From: Luteimonas sp.
GTDB taxonomy: Bacteria; Pseudomonadota; Gammaproteobacteria; Xanthomonadales; Xanthomonadaceae
Length of the DNA stretch: 64,000 nucleotides
Assembly (NCBI GenBank): GCA_024707405.1
Contig: JANPZU010000003.1
Span: 496,001 to 560,000 of the forward strand
Direction of reading: 5' to 3'
Shown: positions 18,830-26,550 of the stretch, one piece after another
How the letters are laid out: the number at the start of each line of letters is the position of its first letter
How positions within the stretch are numbered: position 1 is the stretch's first letter
The notes under the pieces: generated by a model
What the model saw: only the letters and a program-made list of their open reading frames with translations
Databases searched by the model: none
Told to the model about the DNA's origin: nothing
Position numbers and translations under genes: made by a program

Positions 18830-19495
18830 ATGAGCACCATCAACGCCAGCATCAATCCGATGTATGCGGTTCCATTGATGAATTGCGTGCTTCCCGGACA
18901 GGCATTGCTCAATGCGGATCTGAAGCGGCTGTTCCTCGACCTTGAAGCAGAGGGCGACAAGCACCGCGACCACGAACTCCGCGATACCCAGGTCGGTATC
19001 TTCGAGAGCAACTTCTACCTGCACAAACGGCCAGAGCCGTGCGTCGCCATTCTCTTTGGGCACATCAAGCAGGCGATCTTCAGCCTGATCCAGGGCATCA
19101 ACGCATATGACGACGCGCAGATGTCCAACATCCACCTGGACATGCACAGCTGGTTCCACATCACCAGGGCCGGCGGCTTCCAGAGTTCCCATCGGCACCC
19201 GAACGCCAGCTGGTCTGCGATCTACTGCGTCGATCCCGGTGACAGCAACGATCCTCAAAGCGGGATCGTGCGATTTCACGATCCGAAAAGCGACAGCATG
19301 ATGTACATGGATCCCGCCAATGCCAACTTGCAGATGCCATACCGACTAGGGGCGTTCCAGTTGACGCACAAGGCAGGACAGATGGTCGTGTTTCCCTCGT
19401 ACCTTGCGCATGAAGTGTTCCCCTACACCGGCCAACGCCCGCGGATCGTCGTGGCCCTCAATGCTTGGGCGCAATGGCGCACACTGCCGGCATAG
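18830..19495 (+). CDS. Putative 2OG-Fe(II) oxygenase (TIGR02466-like)
   Basis: A 221-residue protein resembling the family of putative 2-oxoglutarate/Fe(II) dioxygenases. The jelly-roll core carries SSHRHPNASWSAIYCVDPGD (first His ligand region) and, near the C-terminus, GQMVVFPSYLAHEVFPY (distal His). The Arg in RPRIVVALNAW probably binds the 2OG carboxylate. It probably hydroxylates an amino-acid side chain in a protein, peptide or small molecule. It has no signal peptide, so acts in the cytoplasm. It opens a four-gene run; the methyltransferase follows after 29 bases. A TPR-fused homologue closes the run. Confidence 0.82.
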   Translation: MSTINASINPMYAVPLMNCVLPGQALLNADLKRLFLDLEAEGDKHRDHELRDTQVGIFESNFYLHKRPEPCVAILFGHIKQAIFSLIQGINAYDDAQMSNIHLDMHSWFHITRAGGFQSSHRHPNASWSAIYCVDPGDSNDPQSGIVRFHDPKSDSMMYMDPANANLQMPYRLGAFQLTHKAGQMVVFPSYLAHEVFPYTGQRPRIVVALNAWAQWRTLPA

Positions 19496-19524
19496 GCACC
19501 ACCCATTCGCGACGGGCCGATGGC

Positions 19525-20517
19525 ATGAACCGACCGGCATCCCCCGCCGAGCACTCGGCGCCTTGGACACGTTTGTGGAAGGCAGGCGTGCTGCACTCCT
19601 GCGCATCCGGCATCGCGGGCAACTACGACCGCGAGATCCTCGGCTTCTGGCTCGGGCAGATCGCCACCCTTTCCGATGACGACGTGCTGGTGGACGTCGG
19701 CACTGGGAATGGCGCGATCCCGTTGCTGGCACTGGACAACGCGCGCCAGCGCGGCATTTCGCTGCGGATCCATGGCGTGGATCTGGCCGATATCGATCCC
19801 GTCGCGGACATCGCTGACGGAGCCTCCAGGTTCGACGGCATCAGATTCCACCCTGGCACCTCGATGACGGCACTGCCGTTCGGTGATGGGTCGGTTTCGT
19901 TGCTGTGCTCACAATTCGCATTCGAGTACGCGCCACGGGCGGAAAGCGCCGGCGAAATCCTGCGCATCATCGGCACCAAAGGCAGCGCCGCCATGATCGT
20001 CCACAGCACGGACTCGGTGATCGCAACTGTCGCAGAAGCACAACACCACGGATGCCGATGGCTGCTGTCCGAAAGCGACCTGCTTCCAGCAGCGGGCAGG
20101 CTGCTGGACGCGATGGCCGGCGCCACCAGTCGCGAAGCACGAACCGCGCTTGCGCGCGATCCGGTCGCCGAATCCGCTCGCCATGCTTTCAACGACGCGG
20201 CATCGAAGCTGATGTCGCAGATCGAAGCCAACCCATCCGCGGAACTCCTGCAGCAAACTGCACAGCGCATCTCGAGACTGCTGGCACATCCCTTCGCGAC
20301 ACACGACGAAGCCGACGCCGCGATCTCCAGCTTACGCACCTGGATCGAGGACGAGCAGCAGCGACTGCTGCTGATGCAGGCGGCGGCACTCGACCAGCAG
20401 TCGCTGGACGATGCCGTGCGCCTGCTCGGCGCAAGCGGGCTTGCCGTCCGCACCGGGCGGCTGCTGTACGGCGGCGACACGTGCATGGGATGGACGATCG
20501 TCGTCGGCAATGGATGA
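19525..20517 (+). CDS. SAM-dependent methyltransferase (class I, cluster member)
   Basis: A 330-residue protein with a class I methyltransferase core. Motif I is VDVGTGNGAIPLLALD (residues ~52-67), and the acidic residue ending strand 2 is in HGVDLADID. Motif IV-like text is SVSLLCSQFAFEYAP. The C-terminal ~140 residues are helical with coiled-coil character, not typical of small-molecule methylases, and could recognise a protein. The ATG at 19525 is preferred because earlier in-frame ATGs lie inside the oxygenase gene. It overlaps the next gene by 8 bases. Substrate unknown. Confidence 0.8.
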   Translation: MNRPASPAEHSAPWTRLWKAGVLHSCASGIAGNYDREILGFWLGQIATLSDDDVLVDVGTGNGAIPLLALDNARQRGISLRIHGVDLADIDPVADIADGASRFDGIRFHPGTSMTALPFGDGSVSLLCSQFAFEYAPRAESAGEILRIIGTKGSAAMIVHSTDSVIATVAEAQHHGCRWLLSESDLLPAAGRLLDAMAGATSREARTALARDPVAESARHAFNDAASKLMSQIEANPSAELLQQTAQRISRLLAHPFATHDEADAAISSLRTWIEDEQQRLLLMQAAALDQQSLDDAVRLLGASGLAVRTGRLLYGGDTCMGWTIVVGNG

Positions 20518-22429
20518 CGCCAGCCGCGCGCGCGAGCTCCACGGCACGGGGCGGCTGGATGCAGCCGAGGGCCTCTACCGTACCGCGTTGCTCGCACGAC
20601 CGGACGACCTGCTGCTCCGCAGGGATTACGCGATCCTGCTCATGCAGTCCAGGCGCGAGGCCGAATCCGCCGTACTGATCGATCGGCCGGACGTGCTCGC
20701 GCGTGCCGACGCGGAAATGCTGTCGATCCTCGCAGTGTGCCTGCGCGCGACCGGCAAGTTCGATCGCGCATTCAACATCGCCACGCGCATCGTCGAGGCA
20801 GACCCCTCTGCCTCGCTCGGCTGGCTAATGCTTGGCAGCCTACAGATGCAGCGTGGCGAGGCCCATGCCGCCGAAGCGGCATTGCGCAGATGCATCGCGA
20901 TCGAGCCCGACCTCGCCGAAGCCTGGCACTATCTGGGCGAATCCCTGCACACTCAGGGACGATGGGACGAAGCGATCACGGCCTACCAGATGTCGTCGCG
21001 ACAACAGCCGTCCGAAATCTTCAACATCGCCATCTGCCACGAACTGGCCGGCCGGATCTTGCAGGCCACCGCCGGTTACGAAGCCGCGCACCGGCTCATG
21101 CCCCATCGCGCAGACGTGCTGGCGCGGCTGGCACAGACGCGCGCGGCGCAATGCCAGTCCGACGCCGAAGCCGCTGCAACGACAAGGCTGGCCGGCGTGC
21201 TGGACAGGCCGCTTGCCTGGGACGATGCCCCCGAGCCCTTCATCCTGTCGTTCCTCGATATCGACGATGTGGCGAAGGCCACCCTCCTGCGCAGGCATGC
21301 GAAACGAATCCATGCAACGGCCACGCCAATGGTCGCCACGGGAAACATCCGTTCGCGCGCCGATGCGCGGATCCGTATCGGCTACCTCTCCGCCGACTTC
21401 GATCCGCATGCCGTGGGCGAACTGGTGCGTGCACACTTCGCGGCACACGACCGGAGCCGTTTCCATGTCAGCGGCTATTCGCTGAAGCGACACGCAGGTT
21501 CGACGGCAGACGAAATCCGCCGGGGATTCGATGCCTTCATCGACTGCGAAACGCTCGCGGACCAGGCGATCGCCGATGCAATCCGCTCCGATGGCATCGA
21601 CGTGCTCATCGACATGGCCGGCTTCACGCACGGCGCGCGCCCCGTCGTGCTCGCACGACGGCCGGCACCGCTGCAACTGGGCTGGCTCGGATTCATCCAC
21701 GGACACAACGCGCCGTGGCTCGACGCGCTGCTGGTGGACGAATACGTCCTGCCATCCGATCTCGCGTGGCCATACGAAGACAAGGTCGTGCACCTCGAAG
21801 GCAGCCTGTTCCCCGGATCGCCGATCACCGTCGGCAAGCCAGATCGCGCGCGTTTCGACCTGCCCGGTGACGTGCCGCTGCTGGCGAGCTTCAACAACGC
21901 CTACAAGCTCGACGCGACGCTGATCCGGGCATGGGGCACGATCCTGCAGCGCTCACCCGAAGCCCACATGGCGGTGTATCTCCCGGACGTGGCGCGGGAA
22001 GGGTTCCTGACGCAATGGCCCGCGATCGACGCACCACGCGAACGCCTGCACATCATCGACAAGCTTCCGATCGACCAGCAGTCGGCCCGCGCGGCCAGTT
22101 GCGACCTGTTGCTGGACGCCTTCCGCTACCAGGGCGGCGCCACGTCGATGAGTGCCCTCGGCAGCGGCCTGCCGATCCTTGCGTTGGCGGGCCGTTCTCC
22201 ACTGGCGAGGTTGAGCGCCGGTCTCAATCGATTCCTCGGACTGGAAGAGCTCACCTGCGACGACATGGAGTCGTACATCTCACGCGCAGCATCGCTCGCC
22301 AACGATCCGTCGCGACTGCGCCAACTGCGCCCGCTCGTGCAGGAGCGCGTGGTACTGCATGGCTTGTTCAACCCACGCCGTGCGGCTGCCGCCATCGAAC
22401 ACGCCATCGAGGCGCTGCTGGAACGATGA
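20510..22429 (+). CDS. TPR-containing GT41 glycosyltransferase (O-GlcNAc-transferase-like)
   Basis: A 639-residue SPINDLY/OGT-type protein. Residues ~1-220 form TPR repeats (for example LAEAWHYLGESLHTQGRWDEA). The catalytic half begins IRIGYLSADFDPHAVGEL, with the conserved His of the DFxxHxV motif. It continues with PLQLGWLGFIHGHNAPWLD, LASFNNAYKLDATLI and DLLLDAFRYQGGATSMSALGSGLPIL, all matching the nucleotide-sugar-binding half of GT41. It probably O-glycosylates Ser/Thr of a protein; the sugar and target are unknown. The TPRs likely choose the substrate. Translationally coupled to the methyltransferase by an 8-base overlap. Confidence 0.88.
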   Translation: MDDASRARELHGTGRLDAAEGLYRTALLARPDDLLLRRDYAILLMQSRREAESAVLIDRPDVLARADAEMLSILAVCLRATGKFDRAFNIATRIVEADPSASLGWLMLGSLQMQRGEAHAAEAALRRCIAIEPDLAEAWHYLGESLHTQGRWDEAITAYQMSSRQQPSEIFNIAICHELAGRILQATAGYEAAHRLMPHRADVLARLAQTRAAQCQSDAEAAATTRLAGVLDRPLAWDDAPEPFILSFLDIDDVAKATLLRRHAKRIHATATPMVATGNIRSRADARIRIGYLSADFDPHAVGELVRAHFAAHDRSRFHVSGYSLKRHAGSTADEIRRGFDAFIDCETLADQAIADAIRSDGIDVLIDMAGFTHGARPVVLARRPAPLQLGWLGFIHGHNAPWLDALLVDEYVLPSDLAWPYEDKVVHLEGSLFPGSPITVGKPDRARFDLPGDVPLLASFNNAYKLDATLIRAWGTILQRSPEAHMAVYLPDVAREGFLTQWPAIDAPRERLHIIDKLPIDQQSARAASCDLLLDAFRYQGGATSMSALGSGLPILALAGRSPLARLSAGLNRFLGLEELTCDDMESYISRAASLANDPSRLRQLRPLVQERVVLHGLFNPRRAAAAIEHAIEALLER

Positions 22430-22477
22430 GCCTGCCGGCCCCATCATGACGACACACCTCCTCGCTCGCGCCGACGC

Positions 22478-23764
22478 ATGAGCCAGCACGCCACCACTGA
22501 CGAGATCAGGCGCCTGATCCAGCTCGGGCACAAGGATCGCGCACGGGTGCTGCTCGATGCCGCACTGGCTTCGGATCCCGACCATCCCGAGCATCTCTAC
22601 CTGCGCGGCATGCTGCATGCCGGTGAAGGCACGAACCGGGCCGCACTCGCCGACTTCGACGCCGCGCTCCGACTGATGCCCGACCTGCCACCGGTGCTGT
22701 TCAACCGCGGGCTGGTGCTGTTCCGCATGGAACGTACCGGCGAAGCGCTCGACGACTTCCTCGCCGTGGCGCGCAGCCAACCCGGGAACGCCGATGCCTG
22801 GACCAACATCGGCATCCTGCATTCGCGCGAAGGTCGTGCGGAAGACGCGATAGAAAGCCTGCGCAAGTCCGAATTGCTCTCACCCGGCTCGCCGTTCGTG
22901 CTCCGCGCGTTGGCCAATGCGCTGCGCGACGCCGGCCAGCACCACGAATCCATCCGGCTCCATCGCAAGGTCATGGCCGCCACGCCCGCAGACCCGGCGG
23001 CACTGACCGACTACGCGCTGTCGCTGCTGTCGGCGGGCGATCTCGCGGAGGCGCACAGCCATTACCAGCGCGCGCTGGCACTCGATCCCGGCGACCAGAC
23101 AGCACTGGCCGGCCTCTACATGACCGGCAACGAACTGGGCGAACAGGCACTCGTGTCCAGCTTGATGGACTACGACGCCCTGCTCGGGCATGGCGCGTTG
23201 CAAACACACGACGGCATCGACCTGGATGCCCTGCGCGACGCCATCCTGGCCCACGAGCACCTCGTCTGGGAGCCGGCCGGTCGATCCACCCATGCCGGCA
23301 AGCAGAGCCCGATGCTTGAACAGTCGCAAGGTTCGCGCTTCGACCGCTTCCACAGGATGATCGAGCGACAGGTCGAAGCACGCATCCGCGCCATCGCCGA
23401 CGATCCGCGGTTGCGCGGGCATCCATGGGTGGCGGCGATGCCGCGCCGGTGGCACCTGCAATCCTGGATCACCATCCTCGAACAGGGTGGGCAACAGACA
23501 CCGCACATCCATCCCGCCGGCTGGCTCAGCGGTGTCTTCTACGTGGATGCCGGCAAGCCGAGCGTGGTCGATGCCGGCAACCTCGTCTTCGGACGCACAC
23601 AGGAAGACCTGCCGCTCGCTCGCGCGGCGCGCGAGCACGAACACCACCCGTCACGCGGCCAACTGGTGATGTTTCCGTCCTACTTCTTCCACAACACCGT
23701 GCCCTACGCCGGGGACGGGCCGCGGATCAGCCTGGCGTTCGATGTCGTGCCGGAACGGGATTGA
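22478..23764 (+). CDS. TPR protein fused to a 2OG-Fe(II) oxygenase domain
   Basis: A 428-residue fusion. The first ~215 residues are six or so TPRs (VLFNRGLVLFRMERTGEALDDF and DAWTNIGILHSREGRAEDAIESL are clear copies). The last ~130 residues are a 2OG oxygenase domain related to the 18830 product: PHIHPAGWLSGVFYVD supplies the first His, LVMFPSYFFHNTVPY the distal His, and GPRISLAFDV the 2OG-binding Arg. TPR plus hydroxylase suggests a modifier that docks on a protein substrate. It ends the cluster, 48 bases after the GT41 gene and convergent with pckG. Confidence 0.84.
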   Translation: MSQHATTDEIRRLIQLGHKDRARVLLDAALASDPDHPEHLYLRGMLHAGEGTNRAALADFDAALRLMPDLPPVLFNRGLVLFRMERTGEALDDFLAVARSQPGNADAWTNIGILHSREGRAEDAIESLRKSELLSPGSPFVLRALANALRDAGQHHESIRLHRKVMAATPADPAALTDYALSLLSAGDLAEAHSHYQRALALDPGDQTALAGLYMTGNELGEQALVSSLMDYDALLGHGALQTHDGIDLDALRDAILAHEHLVWEPAGRSTHAGKQSPMLEQSQGSRFDRFHRMIERQVEARIRAIADDPRLRGHPWVAAMPRRWHLQSWITILEQGGQQTPHIHPAGWLSGVFYVDAGKPSVVDAGNLVFGRTQEDLPLARAAREHEHHPSRGQLVMFPSYFFHNTVPYAGDGPRISLAFDVVPERD

Positions 23765-23794
23765 AGTGCAGGCAGCACCGGCGCCTGCCGGGCA

Positions 23795-25555
23795 TCAACC
23801 GTCTTCCGGTTCCTGCGGGTAACCCATCGCGCGCAATCCATCGGCGACGCTGTCCTTCTCCGCCTGCCATTCCTGCTCGTCCACCCGGAACAATGCCGGC
23901 GAAACGGGCGGCAACCCTGCCAAGTCGATGGCACCCTCCGCCGGCAGGATGCCGACCGAGTGTCCGCCGCCATCTCCATGCGCACGTCCCTCCACCCGCC
24001 CGACGATCCACTCCAGCACGCGGATGTTCTCGCCGAAGCCGGGCCAGAGGAACTTGCCGTCGTCGCCCTTGCGGAACCAGTTGACGTGGAAGACCTTCGG
24101 CAACTTCGCACCGGGTTTGTCGAACGACAGCCAATGCGCGAAGTAGTCGCCGAAGTGGTAGCCGCAGAAGGGCTTCATCGCCATCGGGTCGCGACGCATC
24201 ACGCCGACCTGCCCGGTCGCGGCAGCGGTGGTCTCCGATCCCATCGAGGCGCCGACCTGGACGCCATGCGCCCAATCGCGCGCCTCGAACACGAGCGGCA
24301 TCAGGGTTGCCCGGCGACCGCCGAAGACGATGGCGGAAATCGGCACGCCTTGCGGATCCTCGGCACGGGGCGACCAGCTCGGGCATTGCCTTGCGCTGAC
24401 GGTGAAGCGGGCATTGGGATGCGCCGCGGGGCCGTTGGCGGCATCGTAGGGACGCCCCTGCCAGTCCAGCGCCGGCACCCGGTCGTCCAGGCCTTCCCAC
24501 CACGGCTGGTTGTCGTCGGTCACGGCGACATTCGTGTAGATAGTGTCGTGCTGGATCGTGGCCAGGGCATTGGGATTGGTCGCGGCTGACGTGCCAGGCG
24601 CCACGCCGAAATAGCCGGCCTCGGGGTTGATCGCCCACAGGCGGCCATCCTTGCCGGGATGCATCCAGCAGATGTCGTCGCCCACCGTCCACACCTTCCA
24701 GCCCTTCTCGCGATACGCCTCGGGCGGGATCAGCATGGCGAGGTTGGTCTTGCCGCAGGCGCTGGGGAACGCCGCGGCGATGTAATGCGTCTCGCCGGCC
24801 GGCGTTTCCAGACCGAGGATCAGCATGTGCTCGGCGAGCCAACCTTCCTCGCGTGCCTGCCATGACGCCAATCGGAGTGCATGGCACTTCTTGCCCAGCA
24901 GCGCATTGCCGCCGTAGCCGGAGCCGTAGGACTTGATCGACAGCTCCTCGGGGAAGTGCATGATGAAGCGGCGGTCGGGGTCGAGTTCGCCGATCGAATG
25001 CAGCCCGCGCACGAACGGCTTGCCCTGATCGCCTTCACGCTCGATACGTGCCAAGGCTGCCTCGCCCATCCGCGTCATCAGCCGCATGTTGGCGACGACG
25101 TATGGCGAGTCGGTGATCTCCACGCCGCAACGCGCCAGTGGCGAATCGATCGGCCCCATGCAATAGGGGATGACATAGAGCGTGCGGCCGCGCATGCAAC
25201 CGTCGAACAGCGCATCCATCTTCGCGTGCGCTTCGCGCGGTGCCATCCAGTGGTTGTTGGGGCCTGCATCATCGCGTTCGCGGGTGCACACGAAGGTGAG
25301 GTGTTCCACGCGCGCGACATCATCGGGATGCGAACGGTGCAGGTAGCTACCCGGGTGCGTGTCCTGGTTGAGCGGGAGCAAGGTGCCGTCGGCCACCATC
25401 TGCGCCAGCAGGTCGGCATATTCGTCATCGCTGCCATCGCACCAGTGGATGCGATCGGGTTGCGTCAGCGCGGCGACTTCCGCGACCCAGTCGTTCAACG
25501 CAGCCAGACGGCTGCCATGCGCAGGGATCGCCTGCGGGCGCGGAACTGCATTCAT
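23795..25555 (-). CDS. pckG: Phosphoenolpyruvate carboxykinase (GTP)
   Basis: A 586-residue enzyme converting oxaloacetate and GTP to PEP, the first step of gluconeogenesis. The kinase P-loop-like FPSACGKTNLAML, the GDDICWMH metal segment and SYGSGYGGNALLGKKC are typical of the GTP-dependent class, as is the ~600-residue length. The ATG at 25555 is chosen for its SD (GGGAGG, eight bases upstream) and family N-terminus. A longer in-frame reading to 25642 would enter the promoter. Two palindromes lie upstream, so expression is likely repressor-controlled. Confidence 0.96.
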   Translation of the reverse strand: MNAVPRPQAIPAHGSRLAALNDWVAEVAALTQPDRIHWCDGSDDEYADLLAQMVADGTLLPLNQDTHPGSYLHRSHPDDVARVEHLTFVCTRERDDAGPNNHWMAPREAHAKMDALFDGCMRGRTLYVIPYCMGPIDSPLARCGVEITDSPYVVANMRLMTRMGEAALARIEREGDQGKPFVRGLHSIGELDPDRRFIMHFPEELSIKSYGSGYGGNALLGKKCHALRLASWQAREEGWLAEHMLILGLETPAGETHYIAAAFPSACGKTNLAMLIPPEAYREKGWKVWTVGDDICWMHPGKDGRLWAINPEAGYFGVAPGTSAATNPNALATIQHDTIYTNVAVTDDNQPWWEGLDDRVPALDWQGRPYDAANGPAAHPNARFTVSARQCPSWSPRAEDPQGVPISAIVFGGRRATLMPLVFEARDWAHGVQVGASMGSETTAAATGQVGVMRRDPMAMKPFCGYHFGDYFAHWLSFDKPGAKLPKVFHVNWFRKGDDGKFLWPGFGENIRVLEWIVGRVEGRAHGDGGGHSVGILPAEGAIDLAGLPPVSPALFRVDEQEWQAEKDSVADGLRAMGYPQEPEDG

Positions 25556-25664
25556 CGATGTCCTCCCAAACATTGAAACCGGCATCGCTACCGGAAAAGT
25601 TACGCAAGCAACCAGTGTATCGACGCAAACGCGAAGCGACACACGGTGATGCCATGCGAGGGAG

Positions 25665-25680
25665 ATGGAATCGATTCCAT
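25665..25680. promoter_or_regulatory. 16-bp palindrome, LacI/GalR-type operator candidate
   Basis: ATGGAATCGATTCCAT is a perfect palindrome with the central CG typical of LacI-family operators. It lies 110 bases upstream of the pckG ATG, in the gap between pckG and the TetR gene. The cognate regulator is not in the window. Confidence 0.5.
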
Positions 25681-25707
25681 TTGCATGACCAGCGCTGTCA
25701 TGCGATG

Positions 25708-25727
25708 CGCATCGGAATTCCGATGCG
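25708..25727. promoter_or_regulatory. 20-bp perfect palindrome between the TetR gene and pckG
   Basis: CGCATCGGAATTCCGATGCG is perfectly self-complementary. It sits 23 bases after the TetR stop and 28 bases upstream (relative to pckG) of the first palindrome. There is no T-run, so it is not a standard terminator. It could be a TetR-family operator or a stabilising hairpin at the end of the TetR mRNA. Confidence 0.45.
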
Positions 25728-25750
25728 TCAGCGAGATTGTGCGATGCGTG

Positions 25751-26353
25751 CTATGCGGGCACCAGCGTGCGCGTGAGGTGTTCGACGTAGGCTTCGAATT
25801 CTTCCTGCGGCATGCGCGATTGCTGCAGTTGCAGGTTGAGCTGCAGGAAACCGACATACGCGGCATAGGTAAGCCGCGCGCGATGCAGCGCGTCGTCGCG
25901 CCCCAACCCTGCCTGGCGGAACGATGCGGTCAGGTAGTCCAGGCGCTGCTTGGACACGCGCTCGATCACGGGATGCACGGCGGGATGGTCGAGCGCCTTG
26001 AGCAGCGCGCTGTAGACCACGTGCGACTGGAACTCGTGGGCCACCATCTGGAACAACGCCGTCAAGCGCTCGCGCGGGTCGGGCACGCGCTCTTGCAGCG
26101 GGCCGAACACGGTCTCCTGTTCGAAGCGTTCCCAGCGCTCCAGCGCCGCCTGCAGCAGCGCGTCGCGCGAGGGGAAGTGCCAGTAGAAGCTGCCCTTGGT
26201 GACGCCAAGGCGCCGTGCGAGCGGCTCGACCGCGACCGCGGCCACGCCCTGTTCGGCGATCAGGTCGAGGGCGGCTTGCGCCCAGTCGTCGGCACTCAGC
26301 CGACCCGTACGTTCCGGCGCGGCCGGTTGCGTTGCCTGTGCGGATGTCGTCAT
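25751..26353 (-). CDS. TetR-family transcriptional regulator
   Basis: A 200-residue repressor. The N-terminal helix-turn-helix (about residues 20-65) reads AALDLIAEQGVAAVAVEPLARRLGVTKGSFYWHFPSRDALL, the standard TetR pattern. The C-terminal ligand domain is helical. The ATG at 26353 is used because an upstream in-frame ATG would add a non-homologous tail. It diverges from fadE, with 197 bases between starts, so it is a good candidate regulator of fatty-acid degradation. Confidence 0.9.
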   Translation of the reverse strand: MTTSAQATQPAAPERTGRLSADDWAQAALDLIAEQGVAAVAVEPLARRLGVTKGSFYWHFPSRDALLQAALERWERFEQETVFGPLQERVPDPRERLTALFQMVAHEFQSHVVYSALLKALDHPAVHPVIERVSKQRLDYLTASFRQAGLGRDDALHRARLTYAAYVGFLQLNLQLQQSRMPQEEFEAYVEHLTRTLVPA

Positions 26354-26550
26354 GCGCCGAGTGTATCCATACGCTGCCGACGGGAAAAGTATCGTGATTG
26401 CCGTAACCTGCTTCGGCGGCGCCGGGCATGGCAAGCGTTGACATCGGCCGGCGGTCGACACCATACTCATGCGTACGGTCAATCACACCGCATGGCCGGC
26501 TGCACATCCATCATTGCAGTCAGTGCCATGCCGAGCTTCCGGAGAGCACC

